Position numbers and translations under genes: made by a program. 64,000 nt of DNA from NCBI GenBank assembly GCA_036346405.1, contig CM070562.1, positions 78,325,482 through 78,389,481 of the forward strand. The letters run 5' to 3'. This document shows, piece after piece, positions 23,726 to 33,128 of the stretch. The first letter of the stretch is position 1. The number at the start of each line of letters is the position of its first letter. Below the pieces are notes generated by a model. It ran no database searches. It had not been told where the DNA came from and saw only the letters and a list, made by a program, of their open reading frames with translations. The stretch comes from Phyllostachys edulis (Eukaryota > Streptophyta > Magnoliopsida > Poales > Poaceae).

Positions 23726-25363
23726 CAACACCTAACTGAGCAGATGGTTGGGGATCTCTATGAGCGAGTTACTCGCTCCAGGTTTATCTCTCTAGATTCT
23801 CATGCGCATTATGCTTTTGTTGCGTCTTTTGAACCCTGAGATGTCACCCATACTTTATCTGATTCCTCTTGGGTCAATGCCATGCATGAAGAGCTTGAAA
23901 TTTTTGAAAGAAATCAAGTCTGGACCTTAGTTGAACCTCCACCTAATCACAATGTAATTGAAACAAAATGGATTTTCAAAAATAAGCAAAGTGAGGATAG
24001 GTTGGTAGTTCGCAACAAGGCTAGGCTTGTAGCTCAAGGATATTCCCAGGTAGAAGGCTTAGACTTTGAAGAGACCTTTGCTCCTGTAGCTAGATTAGAA
24101 GCCATTCGCATATTGCTAGCTTTCGTGACATCTAAGGGCTTTAAGCTTTTTCAAATGGATGTCAAGAGTGCTTTCTTTAACGGGTTCATAGAAGAAGAGG
24201 TCTATGTCAAGCAACCTCTTGGTTTTGAAAATCCCAAATTCCCAAACCATATGTTTAAGCTCTCCAAAGCCTTATATGGATTGAAGCAAGCCCCTAGAGC
24301 TTGGTACGATAAGCTTAAGAGTTTCTTGCTTAAAAATGATTTCAAAATGAGAATGGTAGATACAACCTTGTTCACTCTTAGGCATGGCAGTGATTTCTTA
24401 TTGGTTCAGATTTATGTGGATGACATCATATTCAGTGGTTCTTCTCATGATTTGGTGTCCAGATTTTCAGATTCTATGAGCAGGAAATTCGAGATTAGTA
24501 TGATGGGCGAACTAACTTTCTTCCTTGGTCTTCAAGTCAAGCAACTGAAAGAAGGTACCTTCATTCATCAAAGCAAGTACACAAAGGTCCTTCTTCGGCG
24601 CTTCGACATGGGAAGTAGCAAGCCAATGTCTACTCCCATTGCCACTTCTACCGTGCTGGATCCTAATGAGGATGGAGAGCCCGTGGACCAGAAGGAGTAC
24701 CGCAGCATGATTGGCTCTCTCCTCTACCTCACGGCGTCGATTTGGACATCTGATTTCTTTGTGTGTGTCGTGTACTCAATTCAGGCTTCCCTCGTGCCTC
24801 ACATCGTCAAGTAGTCGTCGCATCTTGGTACCTCCAGGACACTCTTGATTTTGGACTCTGGTATTCTTCTGATTCTGCTCTCTCCATTCGGGCTTTTTCT
24901 GATGCTGATTTTGTGGGGTGTAGAGTGGATAGGAAGAGTACTTCTGGCACTTGTCATTTCTTAGGCACATCTATCATCTCTTGGTCTTCTAGGAAGCAGT
25001 CCTCTGTTGCACAATCCACTGTCGAGGCAGAGTATGTAGCTGTAGCCAGTAGTTGCCCTCAGGTTCTCTAGATCTTGTCTACTCTGCGGGATTATGGGTT
25101 GTTTTTGGATAGTGTTCCTCTTTTCTGTGACAACACTAGTGCCATAAATATTGCCAAAAACCCAGTGCAGCACTCTAGGACCAAGCACATTGACATTCGA
25201 TATCATTTCCTTAGAGACCATGTAGAGAAGGGTGATGTTGTGCTTCACTTTGTAGAGTCTGAGCAGCAGGTTGCGGATATTTTTACTAAGGCTCTTGATT
25301 CTTCTCGTTTTGCTTATTTGCGGGGAGAGTTGGGGGTTATTAGTCCTCTTGGCCTATTTTGAG
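23726..25363 (+). pseudogene. Element C reverse transcriptase and RNase H
   Basis: Same frame as the integrase, with a further TGA at 23837-23839. RT begins with a WTLVEPPPNHNVIETKW segment and contains QMDVKSAFFNGF and the catalytic YVDD (24413-24424), both intact. A frameshift occurs near 24740. RNase H follows with SDADFVG (first Asp), TVEAEY (Glu) and FCDNTSAINIA (Asp), all intact, and a TAG at 25069-25071. The frame ends at 25362. RT and RNase H look catalytically preserved; only stops and the frameshift break them. Every stop fits a single C to T or G to A change. Confidence 0.9.
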
Positions 25364-26780
25364 GGGGAGTTTGATCTTTTGCATTCATTGTACCATATTG
25401 CATTTTTAAATCAGCATCTTGCATTATAATATAAGATTACGGAGCCTTGATTATTATCCTTATGTGATATGATTTCATGATTTATATCTTGCCATGTCTT
25501 GTGCTAGTTTGCTAAATTGATCATAGCTTTCCATGTGTAGCTTAGCTTTTGCCGTACTAGCTCTATTAAATGTGAAAAACTTGAATTAAATCATGACTTG
25601 TTGGATCTTGTGACTAGTTTTGCCATAGTGATCCTCTCATGATTCATACCATGTCAAATAGGCTAAGTTGAGTCTTGAATCTAATTTGAGTTTTAGATTC
25701 AGCTATGCTAGTTCCTAATTCAAAAAAAAAAAAGGATTTCTTCTGTGCGAAAAAACTTATCTCACCAATTCTTTCTCATAAGACGGCTTGCCATTGCACT
25801 AGGCATGAACTCAGGGGGAGTTTTGGATGACATAGACCACTCTCTTAAGCTTCTTGCTTGGGATGGTCGCGGCACGGCTTGAGATCTAGCACAAGGCTAA
25901 GAAAACAATTTGTGAAAATTGGTTGAAACTTAGAAGGCAGTTATGGATGGCTCCTAGTCCAGGACTTGCTTTGCTAAAATAAAACCAAAAATCAATTTTA
26001 GCAAGTGCTAAATGTGCTAAGTTTGCTTATTTCCAAGTGCTTGAACAAAATAATTCATCTTTGAACTCATAGCGCTCTAAATTGGCTAATTTTGCTTCTT
26101 GGTTTCATTTAGTTTATTGACATGGTTTGACTTATTTTTGGATACCTTTGTCTAAACTATGATCTTGAACACCTTATCATACTAAACGACCATTTAATCT
26201 CAGATTATTGCTCATTTGGCGTTAGCTTTGCTATATATGATTTGCCATGATATGAAATAGCTACGTCACATAATATCGCTTGGTGTAATACTTGTAGAGT
26301 CTTCTTGGATAATTTTTATGGCTCCCTTTGCTAATAAATAAATAAATTGCAGCCATTCCATGTCATTCATGCCCTATCTTCATCTTTGTACCTTGATGAA
26401 TCCATTGTCAAAGGGGGAGAAATGGTAAAAATGAAGAAATAGGGAGAAAATGAAATTTTCAGGATGATCATAGTGAGAGGGAGCATCTCATTTGCATTTC
26501 TTGGTTCCTCACAATGATCAAAGGTCAAATTGAACAATTGTTCTTTCATATGGACCACAAGTGAGATTTATGTCACTTCTCTGGAAATTGAAGTTTTTTT
26601 GCCTTCTTTTGCCATGTCTCACTTGCTGAAACTATTCTGAAGCCAACTTGGTCATTTTCATAGCTTTCTCTTGCTTATGGACCAAGTTGAGCCTTTGCGC
26701 GAAAATGTCAAGTATTTTCATTTTCAAACATCAAACTTACATTTTTGGGATATTGCCAATGTGTTCATCAAGGGGGAGAT
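25363..26780 (+). other. Element C 3' non-coding region with repeated polypurine motifs
   Basis: No env-like frame of useful length is visible. An AGGGGGAG polypurine word occurs just after pol (about 25363), near 25814 and near 26413, and finally as CAAGGGGGAGAT directly before the LTR (26769-26780). The last copy is the expected functional tract. A run of A bases near 25722 is embedded in this region. Confidence 0.75.
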
Positions 26781-26895
26781 TGTGGATGTCATGGGGACAT
26801 GCTCATGATCTTAGGTGATGAGACAATTGGCAATAATGTTGAAGGTTTGTTGAAATCTGGAGTTTTCAGCAAGTGTTAGGAAAATCGGTAGTACC

Positions 26896-27445
26896 GGAGT
26901 GAAAGGAGCGGTACTACCGCCGAGCGGTAATACCGCAAGTATAGAGCGGTACTACCACAAGTCACTTGGTCCGAAAGTGTATTGAACGGTCAAATCTTGA
27001 TCGGACGATCCATATCGAGTGGCACTATCGGACCGTCCGAACAGTGCCCAGATCGGACGGCTAAGACACGCGGTCCGAACGGCCAAATCAATTTGGAGCG
27101 TCCACGTGGCAGGGCGTTCGGTTCTAAGGCTTTTTGAGCATTTCAGAGGAGCGGTATGAGCACACATTGTATGGCGGTACTACCGCATCACGATTGTACC
27201 GTTGGTTTCACGGCAGAACGGAAAAACCAGAATGCATGTTTTGGAGTGTGGATTTTCTCCTGGGGCGGTATGACCACACTTTGGTTGGCGGTACTACCGC
27301 ATATCGGTGTGACCGCTTGAGAGTGGTATAAAATTTCCAGAGGAGATGTTTTGGGAGATTTTGGGTTTCTCCGAGGAGCGGTAAGACCGCAGTGTTCTGC
27401 GCGGTATTACCTTAGGGCGGTAGTACTGAGGTTTTTATGGCAGTG
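26896..27445. repeat. Field of GCGGTA-NN-ACCGC palindromes in LTR C
   Basis: About ten copies of an inverted repeat of the type GCGGTACTACCGC, some degenerate (GCGGTATGACCAC, GCGGTAAGACCGC), in about 550 bp of U3. Three more copies lie at 28710-28770. Related words (GCGGTACGACCGC) fill the U3 of element F. Confidence 0.9.
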
Positions 27446-28136
27446 TTACCGCTTATGTGGTGATTGTCGGCCATTTTGGAGTTTTGGCTTTGGGATAGGT
27501 CAAGTTCATGAGCTTTAGTGCATATGTGTTGCATGATGTATGTTTTGACTAACGTGGGTCAAGTTGTGAAGAACTTGTTCCCGGAATCAATTTCTTGGTC
27601 TATTACTGTGCAAGTTGCTTGGAGGCCAACGATGGTCAACGGCGAGGATGATCAGGACTAAGCTTGGAGAGCTGCGGTTCAGAATGATCGAGGATGCCGG
27701 GTGAAGTCAATGGACTCAAGCATGGTGCAGAATGGACAAGAATGACTGAATGGGCAGTTCAGTGCGACGGGTTGGATCAAGCGGTACGGGGATCGGAGCA
27801 AGTGCCATGGAGGTTTCGGTGGAAGCCGGACGAGAGAGACTTGCCGACATGATGAGAACCGTTGATCAACCTACACGTGGCGAAGCAGGTGATTGCTTCA
27901 CCAAGTTTGGACTTGGTCTTCGGAGAAGGATCGAGAAAGGGTATTTTGGTAATTTCACCTAAATACCGCCTTGGTGACCTTGAGCTAAACCGCGGCGCAA
28001 GACGACGGAAGGAGAAGCGGTTTAGGTCAAGTGAAGATGAAGACGACGCTTTAAAATACGTGCGTGAGTTAAACCCGTTTGTTAGTGGGCTTAACGGGTG
28101 CCCAATGGGTATAGTCTTCTAGAAGCTAGCCTCCAC

Positions 28137-28144
28137 TATAAATA
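28137..28144 (+). promoter_or_regulatory. TATA box of LTR C
   Basis: CTATAAATAGGAG, a strong plant TATA match, inside the LTR and downstream of the palindrome field. It probably drives the copia genomic transcript, with R starting about 30 bases on. Confidence 0.75.
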
Positions 28145-28997
28145 GGAGAGGGTGCTGTCCAGCAGCCCTCAAGCACTTCATTGAGAGAAATCCTAGTTTG
28201 TTTTAGGGCTTTGGAGAGAAGGAAAGAGAGATTAGGGTTCTAGGGATTGATTGATCGTGTGCTCATGTATTGAGTTTTGTCCTCCAGGATGGATTGGTTG
28301 TAAACATCAATCCTCAACTTCAAATCAATCCAAGCAAGTTCCCAAAGATGAGTCTCCTTTGTTCTTGCCTTCTGTTTTGATGATTTGGAGTTTTTGATGA
28401 TCCATCGCTTTTCTCTTGAATCTTTGTGGTGTTCTAACTTGCTGTGACATGTGGGAGTGCATCTAAGTCCAACTTGATCATTCGTTACCCACGAGCAAGA
28501 GTTAGATCATATTTTGCTTTTTGACTCTATTTTGAAGCAAACTTCGTTCAAATGGAAAAAGGTTGAAACTTTGACATGGATCTTCTCAATCTTTGATTGG
28601 AATAGGTTTTCAACCTCCTATAGAAGTTATGTTTCTAGTTTCATAGACTTCGGCCGAGTGAATCAAAAGTTGTGCCGATTTTGGATTTCATCTTCGCGCT
28701 GCTCCAGGACAATAGTAGTACCGCTCCATGCACTGCGGTAGTACCGCACTTACAACGGCGGTAGTACCGATTTCTGGGTCTTTGACACGTCTGTGTGTTT
28801 TTGGTCAGTGATCTTTGTTGCTGTGCTTTGGGGGTATGATTAGGATTCAATACAAGGTTTCCACTATACTTGTTCATTGATCTTCATGGCTCTCATAGCT
28901 ATTGGAGTGATTTGCGAATTGAATCTAATCAAAGCGAAAAACTGTTAAAGCTCCTATTCACCACCCCTCTAGGCGCCTTCCCGGTCCTACACAAAGA

Positions 28998-29200
28998 ACC
29001 GCGCATGACCTTCGGCCCTGGTGCACACCGATGCGCTCCGCAGGCACGAGTGTATAAACAGTCACCGCGCATGGCCTTCGGCCCCGGTGCACACCAATGC
29101 CCTCCACTGGCACGAGTGTATAAACAAAGACGACACGCATGACCTTTGGTCCCGGCGCACATCGATGCCCTTCGCATGCATGAGTGTTTAGACTAAGACG
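28998..29200. repeat. Three tandem copies of a 60-70 bp repeat
   Basis: Units start at about 28998, 29064 and 29135, each reading CCGCGCATGACCTTCGG, then GGTGCACACCGATGC, then GCACGAGTGTATAAAC. The third unit is the most diverged. It lies just beyond the end of copia element C and belongs to element E. Confidence 0.85.
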
Positions 29201-29384
29201 ATGCGCAAGGCTAACCCTGGCACGGCATGGTCCCAGGACCAAAACGCACCAGGGGGGACGACGTCATCTTCGCCTCACCCTTGCAAGAAAAGCAGGGCTA
29301 TCAGGGACTCCCACACCTGACCCTACCTTGCTCGGGTCCTGGTGATCCAGGACCGCCTCAGGTAGCCAGGACAAAAACAAGAGT
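29201..29384. other. Element E sequence between arrays
   Basis: GC-rich, about 180 bases. It contains a partial copy of the flanking array vocabulary (TCGCCTCACCCTTGCAAGAAAAG) but no gene and no clear full repeat. Confidence 0.4.
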
Positions 29385-29620
29385 TAGGGCTCCCCGAAGC
29401 CCTACCTAAAAATGTATGGGGGACGGCGCGAGGCTCCGCCTCCCCCTTGTAGCAAGAGTTAGGGCTCCCCAGATCCCTACCTAAAAACGTATGGGGGACG
29501 GCGCAAGGCTCCGCCTCCCCCACGTAGCAAGAGTTATGGCTCCCCGGAGCCCTACCTAAAAACATATGGGGGACGGCGCGAGGCTTCGCCTCCCCCTCTT
29601 AACAAGAGTTAGGGCTCCCC
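29385..29620 (-). repeat. 75-bp tandem array, left part
   Basis: Three full units with period 75 (CCCTACCTAAAAA at 29400, 29475 and 29550). Because 75 is a multiple of 3, the - strand reads open as a 25-residue repeat (FLGRxxGSPNSCYxGEAEPRA). The array is cut at 29620 by fragment H and resumes at 31851. Confidence 0.88.
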
Positions 29621-29798
29621 TGACGCAAAAGTCCTAGCACATTAAATGCAGTTGTGTCGCATTAAATGCTATCACTTCTGCAGTACCTGTTCCCCCTCTT
29701 GTCTCCTCCTCCCCTATCTACCCCCATCTCCTCCTCCACCTACCCTTAAACTCGTGTGCTTCTGAGTCTCTCAGCGACTCCCCCCGTCTCCTCTAGGC

Positions 29799-29805
29799 TA
29801 TAAAA
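29799..29805 (+). promoter_or_regulatory. TATA box of LTR fragment H
   Basis: GGCTATAAAAGCC, a good TATA match followed by pyrimidine-rich leader sequence. Confidence 0.65.
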
Positions 29806-30022
29806 GCCTAAGCAGCCCTCCTTCACCTCCTTTTCCTCACCCCAACTCTCTTGCTCTCACCCAGTTTCTCTGTGCTGCAAGTTTCGCCACCGTCTGCTGA
29901 AGCAGTGCCATCGCCTCCTCGTCGCCAAGGAGCCCGCTGGAGCCTGTGCCGTCTTTGACCACCTCGCTGCCGTAGGATTCACCGGAGCGCCCGTGCCGTT
30001 CGCTGTCCTCCTCCTGTCTTCT

Positions 30023-30025
<3 letters not shown>

Positions 30026-30053
<28 letters not shown>
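30026..30053. repeat. (TC)n microsatellite
   Basis: About 14 uninterrupted TC dinucleotides in the transcribed part of LTR fragment H. Confidence 0.95.
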
Positions 30054-30057
<4 letters not shown>

Positions 30058-30164
30058 GTCCTGGTGAGTATCTCCGTGCCTTGTTCTCTTTTTGCTTCCA
30101 TGACCATGTTGTGTAGTCATATCCCCTTTTGTATTCTTCGTGCAGCCATGTTGAGTAGTCGTAC

Positions 30165-30265
30165 CCTTCGGAGGACCTCCCTTGACCTCCTCAGGACCTC
30201 CCTTGACGTCCTCCTCAGGACCTCACTTGACCTCCTCAGGATCTCCTCCTCAGGGCCTCCCCCCT
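30165..30265. repeat. GACCTCC-type short tandem repeats in H
   Basis: Overlapping units of the type GGACCTCCCTTGACCTCCTCA, about six copies in 100 bp. LTR G carries the same GACCTCC word in a longer field. Confidence 0.8.
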
Positions 30266-31850
30266 CACCTTTCTTTTGGATCTAGTTTGATAGTCTTTGG
30301 TTTTTTGTTTGGATTTGTTGTATTCATTTGGCTCTTTTCACACGTGTAGATTCCGACTTCTCTGAAGAGTTCTTGGACCCAACGACCTCTACCGAAGCAC
30401 CTCAACTCTTCAACGAAGGCAAGTCGTAAACCTTTGATCATGTCTTACCCAGTTTGTAAAATTATATTGTTTTATACCAATATGCATGGCTAATTGTATA
30501 AAAATGGTTTGGGAAATAGCTAAATACCTACTCGACAGTATGACTCCTTGAATACTTGTGAATAACATGTTGACATGTTCCCTTGGACACCATAGGTTGG
30601 GTAATCTTAGTTGGACATTTTGAGATACCAACATGGGTGTGTATATTGCTTAGACATGCTTTAGTTATGCGATGTCTCTCGATCACATAATTGAAGGACA
30701 ATAAATTTGACTAAGTGAATATGGAATTGTGGCACGGCCACTGTTGTTAAAAGATGTTGTGCCCTGACTAGGGTGGTCATTTGGTCAGGACGAACCCAAA
30801 ATGATTTTATACTCGGGCGGGTGATCGTGTAGTAAAAGGGGTGCAGAAAGCACATTGGGATGTGGTTGTCTCGCTTGAGTAGTCCCTAAGGACTTAACAT
30901 TGCAAGCCATTGATCTGGGCCATACTGTGCAACCACAAGTTTATTTATGAGGTGGACCTGGCCAACTAATTAGCAATGCTTTGAGTCGGTTCCGTTTTGG
31001 TTGAGAATGGCGCAAGAGGGGGCTAGGAAGGCGAATCCTTAGCGAGCGAAACCGGGTCAAAACAGAGCTTTGTAAAGACTTTGTCTCGTGCTCTAGACTG
31101 CTCACCTAAGGTAGTGAGCAGGAGCATCGACATGTGCCCAACCAACTAGAGAGGTCGCGTCTTATGGGTCAAGCTGTACAACCTCTGCAGAGTGTAAAAC
31201 TATTCGAATAGCCGTGTCCCCGGTTATGGACAATGCCTAGTGATTTCACGCAAAGGGTAGACTTTCTCATAATGTGGTCGTGGTTGGTTCCAAGTAGTCT
31301 GGGAAGTGAACATGGTGTTCATGAGTGGTCTGGGACGTGGGCAGGGTGTTCACGAGTTGTTTCAAAGAAACTTGATTACTTATATATTAATCTTTCAACT
31401 TGTGCTTTGCAATCTACCTACTGTATTTCCAGTCAAATTCTGCCTTCTGCAAAGTAACCATAAAGCTATCCTTGTCAAGCCTGGCATGAATACTATTTGC
31501 ATACATTTTCCTACGACTTGCTGAGTACATTCAAAGTACTCACAGCTTTATGCTTCTAGTTGATCAGTCGCTGAAGAAGACCCAGGGAGCTCCGAGCTCT
31601 ATGAAGAGGAGCCCTTCGAAGACCTTGCGAGCTAGGAGACGTCCTCCACTCGATTGCCTGCGGGCATGTCAAATGGCCTCCACGAGTGTTTGGTGTTCCG
31701 CTATGAGCTCTCTTTTGTTGTAAGCCCTGTGCGGCAGACCTTGTAAAACCTTGACCATAAGGTCTTTTGCTTCTATCAGTATTAATTTGTCTTCTTCGTC
31801 TATAGTTTGTTGCATGGTTTTGATTACATCGATGTTAAAATTGTGTGAGC

Positions 31851-32110
31851 TAGCTCGCCTCCCCCTCGTAGCAAGAGTCAGGGCTCCCTGGAGCCCTACC
31901 TAAAAACGTATGAGGGATGGCGCGAGGCTCAGCATCCCCCTCGTAGCAAGAGTTAGGGCTCCCCGGAGCCCTACCTAAAAACATATGGGGGACGGCGAGA
32001 GGCTCTGCCTCCCCCCTCGTAGCAAGAGTTAGGGTTCCCCGGAGCCCTACCTAAAAACGTATGGGGGACGGCGTGAGGCCTCGCCTCACCCTCGCAACAA
32101 AAGTTATGAC
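31851..32110 (-). repeat. 75-bp tandem array, right part
   Basis: Three further units (CCCTACCTAAAAAC at 31894, 31969 and 32045), period 75-76, continuing the array at 29385-29620. The last unit decays toward 32130. Confidence 0.88.
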
Positions 32111-32240
32111 ATCCCCGATGTCCTACCAAAAAATGCAGGGGGGGCGAACGACAAGTTATTCTCAATCAACTCAATACAAGGTCCAGGCAATACGACCCGC
32201 ACAATACAAACACATTACAAATACACCACAACAACACAAA

Positions 32241-32560
32241 TTACAACATGGCCCAATCAAGCGTCTCAGTCATGAAATCCCATGGCTCCCCGCGCAATAC
32301 CCAAGCAAGAAGCTCCTCGTCGGAGGGACCAGTTGCCATGAACTTCAAATACTCCCTCTCCGCTACCCAGTCGTCCGAGGTGTCAGACGAGCTCGACGAT
32401 ACCATGGGTGCGGCGGGCGGAGGCAGGGTTCCCTACGGCACCATCGCAACCCCCCGGCGCTCGCAAAAAGCTCGTATCTCCTCGCGTGCCCTCGTAGCCT
32501 TCTGTTCGCAGCCTTCTTCCAACACCGCCACTTAGCGCCGTGGCACACCAAGCCCCGGTA
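32241..32560 (-). pseudogene. Element E small downstream ORF, function unknown
   Basis: On the - strand a frame reads VAVLEEGCEQKATRAREEI from about 32530, meets a TAG at 32433-32435, and continues MVSSSSSDTSDDW, then EREYLKFMATGPSDEELLAW and RGEPWDFMTETLDWAML to a TAA at 32241. The composition is acidic, helical and soluble, without membrane segments. I do not recognise the family. Its place after the main ORF of element E suggests a second product of the same element. The codon text is coherent over about 100 residues, so it was probably once translated. Confidence 0.5.
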
Positions 32561-32907
32561 ACACACCTTAAGACGCCATTTGGAGAGCAACCCCCGCTCG
32601 TCCTTTGAACCGCGCGAAGGGGCGCAAGTTTTCAACTACCATCTTTTAGGGCAAGGCCCTCGCCTGGCGATACGGCAGAACAAGATAGGCCCACTCTGAG
32701 AAAAACATAAGCTAACATAAAAACAACACGCGCAGTAGTAAAAGAGACAATAAAGCCATCATCCTCCTTCCATTTATAAGACGGTCCATTACAAAAGTCA
32801 GCCCTACCTAACGCAGCCCCAGTGAGTACAACCACACCAGAACAGAAGAAAACAAAAAAAACCCTAGGATTGAAATAAAATAACGCATCGCGAAGAAGAG
32901 TGGAGGG
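32561..32907. other. Element E spacer, nothing recognised
   Basis: About 350 bases between the small ORF and the end of the main ORF. I see no coherent frame, repeat or RNA gene. Confidence 0.5.
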
Positions 32908-33128
32908 TCACACCTTGCCCCCGGTAGCAGCCCCCCACTTAGCCGTTTTTGCACCATTCGCCGAGCCCTTCCCCTTCTTCTTCTGCAAGAGGGCTACCCA
33001 CAGTGACTCCATCATGGCATCCCGACCGCGCGGTGCCCAGAAGTTCTAGGCAAGGGCGTTGCTTGCCCTCCGCACATTCTTCTGGCCAGAAGCAACATCC
33101 GCCGTGGAAGCAACGAGCACGGAGCCAG
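32908..33128 (-). pseudogene. C-terminal end of element E main ORF
   Basis: The - strand continues the main ORF beyond the solo LTR: SVLVASTADVASGQKN from 33125, a TAG at 33046-33048 (fitting CAG to TAG), then a basic Gly/Ala/Lys-rich tail ending at TCA 32908-32910. Removing the solo LTR and one GCCAG copy makes this piece directly contiguous with the ORF at 37194. The basic tail may bind nucleic acid, but that is a guess. Confidence 0.6.
33124..33128. repeat. Target-site duplication GCCAG, left
   Basis: GCCAG directly before the solo LTR, identical to 37189-37193. Confidence 0.93.

Larger units (their letters stand above)
20068..28991 (+). mobile_element. Element C: SIRE/Maximus-like copia element, 5' part displaced
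   Basis: The order is gag, protease, integrase, RT, RNase H, that is Ty1/copia order, then a 1.4-kb non-coding stretch and a 2.2-kb LTR ending in CCTACA. A long gag with two knuckles, several internal polypurine copies and an LTR rich in GCGGTA-type palindromes fit the SIRE/Maximus group. It begins in the middle of gag because element B sits in it; the 5' part is expected left of element A, outside the window. CAAAG at 28992 is the probable right target duplication. Confidence 0.9.
26781..28991 (+). repeat. Element C 3' LTR (2.2 kb)
   Basis: Starts TGTGGATGTC immediately after the last polypurine tract and ends CCTACA. The end region (CTATTCACC...CCCTCTAGG) closely parallels the LTR ends of element F, supporting a shared copia lineage. 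The U3 carries a field of short palindromes (26896-27445). A TATA box lies at 28137. A further palindrome cluster (28710-28770) lies between TATA and the LTR end. The paired 5' LTR is not in the window, so its age cannot be judged. Confidence 0.85.
29621..31850 (+). mobile_element. Fragment H: 5'-truncated Tekay-like LTR
   Basis: This insertion breaks the 75-bp array. It has a TATA box (29799), a TC microsatellite and the conserved Tekay LTR box with CTATTCGAATAG (31200-31211), about 650 bp from its 3' end. The usual TGTAACATCCC start and most of U3 are missing, and no clean target duplication is visible. It is therefore an LTR fragment, not a clean solo LTR. The right edge is uncertain by about 10 bases. 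Confidence 0.68.

Noticed and set aside
23726..23881. Env-like gene or spliced intron between integrase and RT
   Set aside because: The frame continues through this stretch with two TGA codons, and the text matches the copia linker. No splice signals or env features are needed to explain it.
25717..25735. Poly-A tail of a LINE or SINE insertion
   Set aside because: The A run lies inside element C's 3' region with no target duplication and no LINE or SINE sequence upstream of it.
29621..31850. Intact solo LTR
   Set aside because: The family start TGTAACATCCC and most of U3 are missing, and no target duplication is present.
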